54,754 bases of DNA from Brevibacterium mcbrellneri ATCC 49030. Lineage in GTDB: Bacteria > Actinomycetota > Actinomycetes > Actinomycetales > Brevibacteriaceae. The notes under the pieces were generated by a model. The model worked only from the letters and a program-made list of their open reading frames with translations, was not told the origin of the DNA and searched no databases. The stretch covers positions 1 through 54,754 of the forward strand of contig NZ_ADNU01000036.1 in assembly GCF_000178455.1 (NCBI RefSeq). Reading direction: 5' to 3'. Below, in pieces: positions 1 to 9,078 of this stretch. The stretch's first letter is position 1, and every line of letters begins with the position of its first letter. Made by a program: the position numbers and the translations under genes.

Positions 1-120
1 CTTTTGCACAGTCGCGCCCACCCACTCAAAGAAGCCTCAGAACCAAGACTCACCCCTCCACATGCGTGACCAGCGGTGTTAGTCTGACCGTACATGCGAG
101 TCAACCTTCAAGGAGATGTG

Positions 121-1503
121 ATGACAAACGGTTACCGCGTAGAAAACCCCGAAACCAGTGACGTTGTTGAAACCTTCGACAACGCAACCGACGCACAGAT
201 TGAAGAAGCTCTCGCCCTCGCGAATGACGCGTACAAAGAATGGTCGGCACGCCCCATGTCAGAACGAGCTGACATTGTGGCTAAAGTCGCCGCCCTGTTC
301 GACGAGCGAAAAGACGAACTCGCCGACATCATCGGCCAAGAAATGGGCAAGCGCCACTCCGAAGGCGCTGAAGAAGCCGAATTCTGCTCCGCTATCTTCG
401 GTTACTTCGCCACCAACGGTGAAAAGCTCACCGGCGACCTTGACCTCGAAGTCGACGGCGCACACGCTGTTCTGGAACGCCGCCCAATCGGAACGATCCT
501 GGGCATCATGCCGTGGAACTTCCCGTACTACCAGGTGGCCCGCTTCGCCGGACCTAACCTGGTGCTGGGTAACACGATCCTGCTCAAGCACGCTGAAATC
601 TGCCCCAAGTCAGCTGCCGCAATCCAGCAGATCATGGACGACGCTGGCGTGCCAAAGGGCGTGTACCAAACCCTGTACGCAACCCACGATCAGATTTCCA
701 CCGTGATCGCTGATAACCGTGTCGCAGGTGTTTCCCTCACCGGTTCGGAACGCGCCGGCGCCATCATCGCTGAACAGGCCGGTAAGGCACTCAAGAAGGC
801 CGTCCTGGAACTCGGTGGCTCTGACCCATACATCATCCTCGACGCCGACAACGTCAAGGAAGCAGCCGCCAACGCGTGGGCTACCCGTATGTACAACACC
901 GGGCAGGCATGCGACTCGAACAAGCGCATGATCGTCATGGACGACATCTACGACGAATTCGTCGCCGAACTCGAAGCGCTCGCCTCCAAGATGACCCCAG
1001 GTAGCTACACCTCGGACGACGAAACCGTGTTCCAGCCACTGTCCTCACGCTCAGCCGCTGAACGACTGGCCGGACAGCTGGAAGACGTCAAGAAAGCAGG
1101 CGGAAACATTCGCGTGGGCGGTGAACTCTCCGACAAGGGCGCCTACATCAGCCCTGCTGTCGTCACCGACATTCCACGCGGCTCCGACGTGTACTACGAA
1201 GAGTTCTTTGGCCCAATCGCCGTGGTCTACAAGGTTTCCAGCGACGAAGAAGCCCTTGAACTCGCCAACGACTCGCAGTTCGGCCTGGGCGGTTCCGTGT
1301 TCTCGCAGGACAAGGAACGCGCAGAGAAGGTCGGCTCGCAACTTGAAGTTGGTATGGCCAAGATCAACACCCACGCCGCGGAAGGCGAAAGCATCCCATT
1401 CGGTGGTGTGAAGCGCTCCGGTTACGGCCGTGAACTGGGTCCAGTTGGTATGGACGAATTCGTCAATAAGCGCCTGTACTGGGTTGGCGAAGAAGGCGCC
1501 TAA
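121..1503 (+). CDS. NAD(P)-dependent succinate-semialdehyde dehydrogenase family protein
   Basis: This is a 460-residue cytosolic aldehyde dehydrogenase that should oxidise an aldehyde, probably succinate semialdehyde, to the acid with NAD(P). The sequence has IMPWNFP near residue 130, LELGGSDP with the general-base Glu at about 230, and [11 protein letters not shown] with the catalytic Cys at about 264. Overall it most resembles the short Sad/YneI type rather than the longer GabD type, so the substrate call is an inference. An upstream in-frame ATG exists at 94. I chose 121 because AAGGAG lies at a good distance before it and the family N-terminus begins there. It stands alone and ends just before a strong hairpin at 1550. 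One CCGAGGT word lies inside on the reverse strand at 1009. Confidence 0.88.
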   Translation: MTNGYRVENPETSDVVETFDNATDAQIEEALALANDAYKEWSARPMSERADIVAKVAALFDERKDELADIIGQEMGKRHSEGAEEAEFCSAIFGYFATNGEKLTGDLDLEVDGAHAVLERRPIGTILGIMPWNFPYYQVARFAGPNLVLGNTILLKHAEICPKSAAAIQQIMDDAGVPKGVYQTLYATHDQISTVIADNRVAGVSLTGSERAGAIIAEQAGKALKKAVLELGGSDPYIILDADNVKEAAANAWATRMYNTGQACDSNKRMIVMDDIYDEFVAELEALASKMTPGSYTSDDETVFQPLSSRSAAERLAGQLEDVKKAGGNIRVGGELSDKGAYISPAVVTDIPRGSDVYYEEFFGPIAVVYKVSSDEEALELANDSQFGLGGSVFSQDKERAEKVGSQLEVGMAKINTHAAEGESIPFGGVKRSGYGRELGPVGMDEFVNKRLYWVGEEGA

Positions 1504-1549
1504 CCGCGCCCCGGCGTCCAGCCGCCCCAACCAAAACCGCGCATAGAAG

Positions 1550-1587
1550 AACGGGCCCGAGGTCGTTGCTCCGACCTCGGGCCCGTT
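1550..1587. terminator. Bidirectional hairpin terminator built from an inverted CCGAGGTCG pair
   Basis: A perfect 16-bp stem (1550-1565 with 1572-1587) closes a 6-nt loop and ends in a short T run. The stem core is CCGAGGTCG facing its own complement. It lies between two convergent genes (the dehydrogenase and the SnoaL-like protein), so it can end transcription from both sides. The core is the word that recurs throughout the window. Confidence 0.85.
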
Positions 1588-1606
1588 TTGGTTTGCGGGG
1601 AGTGGG

Positions 1607-2374
1607 TTAGAAAACCCCGTGGTTGTGAACAGCTTGGTCGTCTGCGGGGACCTCGCTGATTGCGTCCCACAGTTCGACGATCGCGCCGTCTTCTACGCGC
1701 CACAGTTCGCAGTACGCGTGACGGGTGCCGGCGATGCTGCCTTCAGAGTGCGTGAGCACGAAGTCGCCTTGCGCTACTGTGCGGTGGATCTTGTCATACT
1801 CCAAGCCTTCACCCGCCTCGCGGAGCTTCTCCAGGAAGTCGATGACGGCTGGGATGCCGTCGGCGATGTCGGGGCTGTGCTGGTCGAAACGCCCGTCCTT
1901 GCTGTACGTTTCAAAGCCGGAGTAGTCGCCACCCACCAGGGTCTTTTCGAAGAACTCGACCACCAGGGCGCGGTTCGCCTCAGTGTCAGCTGACGTATCA
2001 GGGTCAGTTGGACCGTCCAGCTGTGTGCGCCCCGATTCGTTGGGGGCAGCTTCAGGAACCAGGCTGTCCCAGTGTTCAGTGATCTTGCCGTCTTTCACCC
2101 GGTAAATGTCGAAGCCCACCAGAACGTCGTCATCGAGTCCCGTGAACTTGCCGTGCAAAGCAACCAAGTCGCCGTCTGAAATGACGCGCGAGTTTTCGTA
2201 TTTCAGTCCCTCGCCGGCGTCTTCCACCAACTTCTTCAGGCCCGCACGGTCACCGGCTACAAGTGGTGAGTGCTCTACGAAATCGTCCGTGAAATCCGTG
2301 TCTAAAACTGAAGTGTCGTGTTGGTGAAACAGTCGAGTGTGGGTGTCGAGTACGAACTGTCCGTGATCTGCCAT
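1607..2374 (-). CDS. Tandem SnoaL-like (NTF2-fold) domain protein
   Basis: This 255-residue soluble protein is an internal duplication: two SnoaL-like/NTF2-fold domains at roughly residues 5-110 and 140-245. Matching landmarks are FVEHSPLVAG with GEGLKYE in the first half and FDQHSPDIADG with GEGLEYD in the second, each followed by a YRVKDGKITEHWD-type strand. Single-domain relatives are annotated as predicted ester cyclases or SnoaL-like aldol-condensation enzymes, and no reaction can be assigned here. The open frame runs to 2536. I chose the ATG at 2374 because AAGGA sits just upstream and the first domain starts there. It is monocistronic, and convergent with the dehydrogenase. Confidence 0.72.
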   Translation of the reverse strand: MADHGQFVLDTHTRLFHQHDTSVLDTDFTDDFVEHSPLVAGDRAGLKKLVEDAGEGLKYENSRVISDGDLVALHGKFTGLDDDVLVGFDIYRVKDGKITEHWDSLVPEAAPNESGRTQLDGPTDPDTSADTEANRALVVEFFEKTLVGGDYSGFETYSKDGRFDQHSPDIADGIPAVIDFLEKLREAGEGLEYDKIHRTVAQGDFVLTHSEGSIAGTRHAYCELWRVEDGAIVELWDAISEVPADDQAVHNHGVF

Positions 2375-2556
2375 GACTGACGTCCTTCCACGTAGCGGTG
2401 CAGAGTGAACTGCCTGTTCTTGCAGTCTAATCACATCAAGAAGCGTGGCGGAACCCCTAGCTGGGAGCCGGTGTTTAGCCCATGGCATGAAAGGAGTAGA
2501 GTTTGTAGAGGAAGCAAGCCCTAGATAAAGGGTCACCAGGCTTGAGAAGGGTAAAC

Positions 2557-4047
2557 ATGTCCTACACGAAAGAAAACGTCGACGTTGTGCTGATCGGCGG
2601 TGGCATCATGAGCGCCACCCTGGGCACAATGCTTGCCGAACTCCAGCCCGAATGGTCCATTCGTGTTTACGAACGCCTCGACTACGTTGCGCGCGAAAGC
2701 TCAGACCCATGGAACAACGCGGGTACCGGTCACGCTGCTCTGTGCGAACTCAACTACACGCCACAGCTGGCAAACGGTGACATCGACATCACCAAAGCCG
2801 TCAACATTAACGAACAGTTCCACGTGTCACGCCAGTTCTGGTCGTACCTTGTTGACGAAGGTGTTTTGACCAACCCGTCGTCGTTCATCAACGCGGTTCC
2901 ACACGTGTCCTACGGGCGCGGCGAAAAGGGCCGGGACTACATTCGCGCTCGCCGCGAAACCCTGGTGAAGAACCCGCTGTTCCGGGACATGGAATTCACC
3001 GACGACCCTGCTGAACAGGCCGAATGGCTTCCACTCATGTTTGAAAACCGTGGCCCTGGCCAGGTCAACGGCCTTTCCCGCATCAAGGAAGGCACCGACG
3101 TTGACTTCGGATCGCTCACCCGCCAACTTCTGGCCCACATGGGTACGCGCGGCGCACAGATCCGCACCGGCCACTCTGTATCCGACCTCAACCGCACGGC
3201 TGACGGCTGGAAAGTCAGTGTTCACGACCACACGGGTGCAGAATCCTTCGACGTTAACGCTAAGTTCGTCTTTATCGGTGCTGGTGGTGGTGCACTTCCA
3301 CTGCTCCAGAAGTCCGGCATCGCGGAAGCCCGCGGTTACGGCGGATTCCCTGTTTCCGGTTTGTTCCTGCGCACCGCGAACCCAGACCTGGTTGAACGTC
3401 ACCACGCTAAGGTTTACGGCCAGGCTTCCGTTGGTGCCCCACCCATGTCGGTTCCTCACCTAGACGCTCGCGTGGTTGGCGGCAAGAAGTACCTGATGTT
3501 CGGCCCTTACGCTGGCTTCAGCCCCAAATTCCTCAAGGGTGGATCGATCTTCGACCTCCCGTTCAGCGTGCGTGGCAACAACCTGCCGGTCATGCTCAAC
3601 GTGGCCAAAGACAACTTCGACCTCGTCAAGTACTTGGTGACCCAGCTGGCTGAAACCAAGAAGGGGCGCTTTGAAGCTCTCGCTGACTTCACCCCAGACA
3701 TCAACCGTGACGACTGGGAAATGTTGGTAGCAGGTCAGCGCGTCCAGGTGATGAAGCGTGACCCCAAGAAGGGTGGCGTCCTAGGCTTCGGTACCGAAAC
3801 CGTGGCAGCTGCCGACGGCTCACTGGCCGCACTTCTGGGCGCGTCCCCAGGTGCATCCACTGCGACCCCCATCATGGTGGAACTGCTCAAGCGTTGCTTC
3901 CCGCAGCAGTACACCGGCTGGGAACCTAAGCTCAAGCAGATGATTCCATCGCTGGGTCGCAAACTGCACCAGGACGAAACCCTGCTCAACGAGGTGTCGG
4001 AATACAGCGCCCGTACCCTGCAGACCCAGGCACCTGACAACGACTAA
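2557..4047 (+). CDS. mqo: Malate:quinone oxidoreductase
   Basis: This 496-residue FAD flavoprotein of the inner membrane face oxidises L-malate to oxaloacetate and passes electrons to quinone, replacing or supplementing NAD malate dehydrogenase in the citric acid cycle. Visible features are the dinucleotide-binding VLIGGGIMSATLG near residues 11-23, ERLDYVARESSDPWNNAGTGH near 40-60, and a GSLAALLGASPGAST segment near the C-terminus, all typical of Mqo at the usual length. Frame alignment allows TTG at 2542, but GAGAAGG at 2544-2550 places the start at the ATG 2557. It is a single gene followed by a hairpin. Confidence 0.93.
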   Translation: MSYTKENVDVVLIGGGIMSATLGTMLAELQPEWSIRVYERLDYVARESSDPWNNAGTGHAALCELNYTPQLANGDIDITKAVNINEQFHVSRQFWSYLVDEGVLTNPSSFINAVPHVSYGRGEKGRDYIRARRETLVKNPLFRDMEFTDDPAEQAEWLPLMFENRGPGQVNGLSRIKEGTDVDFGSLTRQLLAHMGTRGAQIRTGHSVSDLNRTADGWKVSVHDHTGAESFDVNAKFVFIGAGGGALPLLQKSGIAEARGYGGFPVSGLFLRTANPDLVERHHAKVYGQASVGAPPMSVPHLDARVVGGKKYLMFGPYAGFSPKFLKGGSIFDLPFSVRGNNLPVMLNVAKDNFDLVKYLVTQLAETKKGRFEALADFTPDINRDDWEMLVAGQRVQVMKRDPKKGGVLGFGTETVAAADGSLAALLGASPGASTATPIMVELLKRCFPQQYTGWEPKLKQMIPSLGRKLHQDETLLNEVSEYSARTLQTQAPDND

Positions 4048-4070
4048 TTTGTCAGCACTCCTTACAGATC

Positions 4071-4109
4071 ACGCCGAGGTCGTAGCGACTACCGCTACGA
4101 CCTCGGCGT
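4071..4109. terminator. Hairpin of inverted CCGAGGTCG pair after mqo
   Basis: A perfect 17-bp stem (4071-4087 with 4093-4109) has a 5-nt loop. As in the hairpin at 1550, the stem is CCGAGGTCG and its complement. No T run follows on either side, so terminator activity is less certain than the structure itself. It sits 24 nt after the mqo stop. Confidence 0.65.
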
Positions 4110-4209
4110 TCGTGTGGAGAGAGAAGTAGCGGACCTGTTACTTTTCGCGCAAAAGCGTGTAGGGCCAAAGCGCTTATGCTTGTTTTAGCAAACAACGTGA
4201 AGGAAGCGA

Positions 4210-5880
4210 ATGTCGAACCAGTACGATCCTTACGGTCAGGGCAACCAGGGCCACGGTAATAATCAGTTCGGTAGTCAACCGGGCGCACAGCCTTACGGTT
4301 CTCAGCCTGGTGGCCAACAGTTTGGCAACCAGCAGTACGGCAGCCAACCATTTGGTGGCCAGCAACCCGGCAGCCAACCATTTGGTGGCCAGCAACCCGG
4401 CAGTCAGCAGTACGGCAGTCAGCCAGGGGCGCAGCCATACGGTAACCAGCCCGGCGGCCAACAGTACGGCAGCCAACCCGCCGACCACCAACGGTTCAGC
4501 CCTGGCGCGCAGCAACAGCAGCCGGCCAACTTCAACCAGTACGGCGGTTACCAGTACGGGTTCCAAGATCACACCTCGGACCAGGTACACCAACGCACAT
4601 ACGACGAAGGACGCTTCGCACCTTCACACACGCAGGCTCTCCGTATCCAAAACCGCGTTGAGACCCACCAGGGGGCACCTGCTCAGGCTCCATGGACCAC
4701 GCAGGCGATCAGTGTCACCCCGAGCGTTGCACAGAAACCCAGTGACACCGGCGACATTGTCCGCCTGGTCATCGCTCTAGCTTTGGGTGGCCTGTTGCTG
4801 TTGGGCTTCGCCATCCTTTTCTTGTTCATGACTCTGTCGTCGGGTCTCGTGACATTCGTGGCGATGTTTCTGTCGTTCTTCCCGCTTCTCCTCATCATCG
4901 GTATGGTGCTGTGGTTCGACCGTTGGAAACCCCAACCTAAAGTCGCAATGGGCTTGTGCATCCTATGGGGTGGCGTTGCCGCGGTCATCCTGACGTTGAT
5001 TTTCCGGTTCCCGCTGGAGTATTTGATGGCAGGCGCCGGGGTTACCGACGAAAGTGGCGCGATTAGTGCGGTTGTCATGGCGCCGATTTTTGAAGAGATC
5101 ACCAAAGGTATGATCCTGGTGGTTATCGCGTTGGCTGCTCGCCGCTACTTCGAAGGGCCCCTGGACGGGTGGGTGTACGGCTCACTCGCTGGAGCAGGAT
5201 TCGCATTCACCGAAAACATTTTGTACCTGTCAAGCGCGTACATGAGCGGTGCGCAGTACGGCGTGGGTGCGGCCTCCCTCATCATGACGTTCATTGTGCG
5301 TTGTTTGCTGTCCCCACTCTTGCACTCCACGTTCACCATGTGTGCAGGTGTGACTATTGGTTTGGCGGCCCGTCGTGGCCAGTGGTGGTCGATTATCCTC
5401 ATGTGGATTCCGGGCTTGCTCGCAGGAATGTTCCTCCACGCCCTGTGGAATGGTTTGGCCACGTTCTTGCGACCCTCATCGTTCCTCGCGGCGATCGTGG
5501 TGATCATCGTCCCGTCGTTGCTGATTTCCTCGATCTGGTTCGGTCTGGCGATCTTCCTGCAGTTCAACGAAACAAAGCAGACACGCGCTAACTTGGGTGA
5601 CTACGCGAACGCTGGTTGGCTCACCCACGCCGAGGTGGAAATGCTTGGCACGTGGAAGGGCCGTCGCGCTGGTAAGCGTTGGGCAGGACGATACCCATCG
5701 GGTAAGCAACACATGAAGAAGATGATCAAAACCTCTACCGCCTTGGCTACCACTCGTATGCGTATCGTTGGTGGAGTTGGTGGGGCTGGCGAGCAGGAAC
5801 GTGAGCGTTACTTGCTGGATCAGTTCACTCAGGAACGTTCGGCGCTCATGCACGCTGCCGGGCAGCCTGGAGGTTTCTGA
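4210..5880 (+). CDS. PrsW-family intramembrane metalloprotease with Gly/Gln-rich N-terminal tail
   Basis: The protein has 556 residues. Residues 1 to about 120 are a cytoplasmic low-complexity tail of QPGSQPFGGQQ-type repeats. Residues 175-460 hold about eight membrane segments with the PrsW signature: EExxK (E295, E296), FTEN (E335), and the conserved His residues H372 (LLHSTF) and H410 (FLHALWNG). PrsW cleaves the anti-sigma factor RsiW in Bacillus. No RsiW homologue is seen here, so the substrate is unknown. A basic tail with RMRIVGG follows residue 480. It starts at ATG 4210 after AAGGAAG, and ends 2 nt before the serine-protease gene, which suggests joint translation. Confidence 0.85.
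   Translation: MSNQYDPYGQGNQGHGNNQFGSQPGAQPYGSQPGGQQFGNQQYGSQPFGGQQPGSQPFGGQQPGSQQYGSQPGAQPYGNQPGGQQYGSQPADHQRFSPGAQQQQPANFNQYGGYQYGFQDHTSDQVHQRTYDEGRFAPSHTQALRIQNRVETHQGAPAQAPWTTQAISVTPSVAQKPSDTGDIVRLVIALALGGLLLLGFAILFLFMTLSSGLVTFVAMFLSFFPLLLIIGMVLWFDRWKPQPKVAMGLCILWGGVAAVILTLIFRFPLEYLMAGAGVTDESGAISAVVMAPIFEEITKGMILVVIALAARRYFEGPLDGWVYGSLAGAGFAFTENILYLSSAYMSGAQYGVGAASLIMTFIVRCLLSPLLHSTFTMCAGVTIGLAARRGQWWSIILMWIPGLLAGMFLHALWNGLATFLRPSSFLAAIVVIIVPSLLISSIWFGLAIFLQFNETKQTRANLGDYANAGWLTHAEVEMLGTWKGRRAGKRWAGRYPSGKQHMKKMIKTSTALATTRMRIVGGVGGAGEQERERYLLDQFTQERSALMHAAGQPGGF
4341..4400 (+). repeat. Two perfect 30-bp tandem repeats in the PrsW-like gene
   Basis: The unit at 4341-4370 is repeated exactly at 4371-4400, with a diverged unit before it (4311-4340). 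It encodes QPFGGQQPGS. The 30-bp unit keeps the frame, so length could vary between strains without breaking the gene. Confidence 0.9.
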
Positions 5881-5882
5881 TA

Positions 5883-7082
5883 TTGCCCGCCCCTGACCTC
5901 ATCCTCGCTTTCGTGGGGATCACCACGGCCTTTGCAGGGTGGAGGCGCGGTCTTATCGTGTCCTTGTCCTCTTTTGTGGGGTTCGTTGTGGGGTTTGCGC
6001 TGGGGCGGGTTTTGGCCGGTCCGGTTGTTGGTTGGGTGAATGGAAGTGCCAACGCCGAGGTCGTTCCCGCCTGGGTTGTTCCTCTGGCCCCGCTGATTGT
6101 GGGTTTTGTGGTTGCCGGCTTTGGTGGCTGGCTGGGGATGTGGCTCCGGCGGGTTTTGCACAAGACTCCTGGGAAGTGGGTTGACGCTGGGCTGGGTGCG
6201 TTCGTTGGTGTCGTCTCGTTTTTGCTGTGCGTGTGGTTAGCTGCCACGTGGATACGGACAACACCTTTTGTGCAGTTGAACCGGGCTGTTGCCGAGTCGC
6301 GCATCGTTGCGGTCACCGATTGGATCATGCCCGCTGACCCCAACGTGGTTGTGGGGACCTTGGATAGGGCGCTTGTGAACTACGGGTTCCCCACGGTTTT
6401 TAAGGGGCAGCCTGAGCGTATCCGGGGGATTGGCGAGCCGAACCCGGAAATGGTTGAGGTGGGCAAGTCTGTCAGTGGGTCAGTGGTCAAAGTGCGAACT
6501 GACGAGACCGTGTGTGACAATCTGCAGTCTGGAACCGGTTGGGTGTTCGCACCGGAACACGTCGCTACGAACGCGCACGTCGTAGCCGGTTCGACCAGTC
6601 TCACGGTCCAGGTTAAAGGAAAAGGGAAAGTGTTTGACGCTCAGCTGGTGGCTTTTGACCCCAAACGTGATGTCGCTGTTCTGCGGGTTCCGGGTTTGGC
6701 CGCCACACCTTTGGATACCGGGGCCGACCTTAAGGCAGGTGCTGACGCAGTAGCCGTTGGATTCCCTGGTAACGGTGGTTACACGATCTCACCAGCGCGC
6801 ACACGCGAAACACTGAGGGCGCGGGGCACAGACATTTACGACGACGAATCAGTCACTCGAAACGTATACTCATTGCGCGCGATCATTCGTCAGGGAAACT
6901 CTGGCGGTCCCTTGCTAGATAAGAACGGTCGGGCCGTAGGAATGGTTTTTGCCACGTCCCTGAACGACAAGGAGACGGGTTACGCGCTGACAATAGGCGA
7001 AATCGAGTCAGTTCTGCGCCAAGGACGCAATGCGGAACGGCCCCTCCCATCAGGGAAGTGCCCCATGCTGACGGGTAAATAG
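5883..7082 (+). CDS. MarP-like membrane serine protease (CvpA domain plus trypsin-like protease)
   Basis: This 399-residue protein has an N-terminal CvpA/colicin-V-type module with four membrane segments (residues 5-125) and an exported chymotrypsin-fold protease. The triad reads His232 (TNAHVVAG), Asp263 (KRDVAVLRV) and Ser340 (RQGNSGGP). The layout and size match mycobacterial MarP (Rv3671c), a periplasmic protease for acid and oxidative stress and cell-wall hydrolase processing. The TTG start lies 2 nt after the PrsW-like stop with GGAGG overlapping the end of that gene, so the two proteases are probably translated together. Substrates are not evident. Confidence 0.85.
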   Translation: MPAPDLILAFVGITTAFAGWRRGLIVSLSSFVGFVVGFALGRVLAGPVVGWVNGSANAEVVPAWVVPLAPLIVGFVVAGFGGWLGMWLRRVLHKTPGKWVDAGLGAFVGVVSFLLCVWLAATWIRTTPFVQLNRAVAESRIVAVTDWIMPADPNVVVGTLDRALVNYGFPTVFKGQPERIRGIGEPNPEMVEVGKSVSGSVVKVRTDETVCDNLQSGTGWVFAPEHVATNAHVVAGSTSLTVQVKGKGKVFDAQLVAFDPKRDVAVLRVPGLAATPLDTGADLKAGADAVAVGFPGNGGYTISPARTRETLRARGTDIYDDESVTRNVYSLRAIIRQGNSGGPLLDKNGRAVGMVFATSLNDKETGYALTIGEIESVLRQGRNAERPLPSGKCPMLTGK

Positions 7083-7128
7083 GTGGCTGGCTACTTAGCG
7101 TGATGAGTGCTTTAGGTGTGCTGACCGG

Positions 7129-8034
7129 TTAGTCGTTTACATTGATGCCTGCAACAATTGCCCTGTGATCAGACGTCCCGCGTGGCAACACTGTGTCTGA
7201 CACTGGTTCCATGCCACGGACCATGATGTGGTCAACGCGCGCCACCGGGAACTTGGCTGGCCACGTAAAACCGAAACCTCCGCCGGTTGCGCGCCGAGTA
7301 TCCGTGAGCGAATCGTTGAGGTCAGCAAAGTAGCGGTCAGTGCTTGTGGAGTTGAAATCTCCGGCGACAATAACCCTCTGGGCCGGGTCCTCCGACACTT
7401 TCTGCGCAACCGTTTGCAGAGCAGCGTTACGCAATGATTCACTGCCTGGGCGCACTGACGGCATGTGAACCGAATACACGCGCACGTCCCCGTGGTCGGT
7501 TTTGACAGTGGCGGCAAAAGCGCGTGGCCAGGACAGCCCCAAATCGATTTCTTCAATGTCGCTAATAGGCCACTTGGACCACAAGCCCACCGTGTCGCTC
7601 ACCTTGTGGTGTTTGAAGTTCTTGTCCATTTGTTCGCGGATGATCTTGCCAGACAAGGACTCGATCTCTTGGAGCGTCACAATGTCAGGTTTGCGCTTAA
7701 TAATGTTCAACGCGGTGGCTGAGGGTTGAGGGAGGCGTGCGCCCACGTTTTGAGTAGCGACCACAATATCGGTGTGGTCGGGTTCACCGGCGGGCTTGAG
7801 ATACATGCCAAACATTGACCCCCAAACCAGCGCGGGAATAACTACACCGATCACGGACCACACGGAGAACCGGATGAGTCCCAGGACCAAAAGAAAGACA
7901 ACAAGAACTCCTGTCCACGGGAGCACGCTTTCCACCATGAGAGCGAGTCCGCGGGTGGTTGGAATCAAATGGTGTAGCAGAAGCAGGGCAGTGAGCCCTG
8001 CCCCCATGAGAAAAACAAAAGTCCCTTTGCGCAT
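7129..8034 (-). CDS. Membrane-anchored endonuclease/exonuclease/phosphatase family protein
   Basis: The protein has 301 residues: three N-terminal membrane helices (about 4-22, 38-56, 58-78) and then an EEP-fold domain probably on the outer face. Catalytic landmarks are QE at 122-123, SVH at 188-190, GDFN at 225-228, VDHI at 267-270 and SDH at 288-290, so the metal site looks complete. Relatives act on DNA, phosphoinositides or other phosphodiesters, and the substrate cannot be read from sequence. It stands alone, converging on the MarP-like gene, with no clear hairpin in the 46 nt between them. Confidence 0.82.
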   Translation of the reverse strand: MRKGTFVFLMGAGLTALLLLHHLIPTTRGLALMVESVLPWTGVLVVFLLVLGLIRFSVWSVIGVVIPALVWGSMFGMYLKPAGEPDHTDIVVATQNVGARLPQPSATALNIIKRKPDIVTLQEIESLSGKIIREQMDKNFKHHKVSDTVGLWSKWPISDIEEIDLGLSWPRAFAATVKTDHGDVRVYSVHMPSVRPGSESLRNAALQTVAQKVSEDPAQRVIVAGDFNSTSTDRYFADLNDSLTDTRRATGGGFGFTWPAKFPVARVDHIMVRGMEPVSDTVLPRGTSDHRAIVAGINVND

Positions 8035-8142
8035 TGTCTCTCAACTTTACGGCCATACTCTGACCGCGGTTATAAGCACTTTTGCAGGGTTTATGAAGGT
8101 TGAGCGGTGCTCAGAAGGAGCGTACGCCTACTGCAGCGAGAC

Positions 8143-8940
8143 TTATTTCACTGCTGTCGCGAGCCACACGGATACATCGGGGTGCTCGTCGAACCTGTAT
8201 CCCACACCTCGGAGAGTGCGGATCACACTAGAGTATGACCCCAAACGGTTGCGGAGTCGGCGAATGTGCACGTCAACAGTACGTTCGTCGGTGTCTTGGC
8301 CAGCCCACACTTTTTCGATGAGCTGTTCCCTGGACAGGGATTCGCCGGGGTGGCTCACCAGTGTTGCCAGCAGGTCAAACTCCTTGGCAGTGATCTTCTG
8401 CGGGGCACCATCCACGTAGATTTCGCGACGAGGAATATCTACCCGGAGGCCCAAGTCTTCACGCATCGCTGGAGGTTGGATGCGTGAGGGGATGCGGGTG
8501 CGAAGCGGCCCGTGCTGACCGGCTGTTCCGCCGGTTGCGGCTGGGGAGCCGCTCAAGGCGGCGCGGACCGCTTCCAGGTCACGACCTCGGCCTTCTGGTG
8601 CCAAAGCAATGACCGCCGAGGTCTCTGCCTGGGAGGCGAGTTCCTTAGCGTAGTCCTGGAGCGCCTGTGCGATCTGGGTGAGGTTGGTGCCGTCCTGGGC
8701 GGCTTTTTCTTCGTCCAGACCAATGTAAATGGCGATGCCACGGGCAGCGTGAGGGGTTTGAGTGACGCCAGCGGGACCGAACGTGCGGGGTGCTTGTTCG
8801 GCGTCGACCGGTGCAAGGCGTGAGCCCTGGCGGCGCATCGCGACCGCGCTTCGGGGGTGTGCGGCGCTTGTTGATGAGGGACGACGCTGGGGGAGTGGTC
8901 CACCGTTCCGTTGCTGTGTCATATCGTCATTGTTCTTCAT
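8143..8940 (-). CDS. Winged-helix (OmpR/PhoB-type) transcriptional regulator without a receiver domain
   Basis: This 265-residue protein ends in a typical DNA-binding winged helix at about residues 165-255 (KEFDLLATLVSHPGESLSREQLIEKVW, then VDVHIRRLRNRLG and VRGVGYRF-like LRGVGYRFDE). The N-terminal half lacks the Asp pocket of a response-regulator receiver. It has a Pro/Ser-rich stretch followed by a small domain starting ARGIAIYIGLDEEKAA. It is therefore unlikely to be switched by a classical histidine kinase. The start is uncertain: neither ATG (8940 or 8922) has a good ribosome site. It lies 138 nt downstream of upp on the same strand. Confidence 0.8.
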   Translation of the reverse strand: MKNNDDMTQQRNGGPLPQRRPSSTSAAHPRSAVAMRRQGSRLAPVDAEQAPRTFGPAGVTQTPHAARGIAIYIGLDEEKAAQDGTNLTQIAQALQDYAKELASQAETSAVIALAPEGRGRDLEAVRAALSGSPAATGGTAGQHGPLRTRIPSRIQPPAMREDLGLRVDIPRREIYVDGAPQKITAKEFDLLATLVSHPGESLSREQLIEKVWAGQDTDERTVDVHIRRLRNRLGSYSSVIRTLRGVGYRFDEHPDVSVWLATAVK

Positions 8941-9078
8941 ACGAGGAGGCTGGGCTCATTCACCATGTCATAAAAGACGTCGATGTGAAGAATTATGACA
9001 CTATTTGACACGCCGAGGTGTCTGCGGGTAGGTCTGGAACGTGTGCTTAGGTGCGTTAGCGGTGGCGGGTGCAGGCGT

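Noticed and set aside
5829..6343. Long reverse-strand frames opposite the MarP-like gene
   Set aside because: They are antisense to a well-supported gene, have low-complexity composition, and show no start signal.
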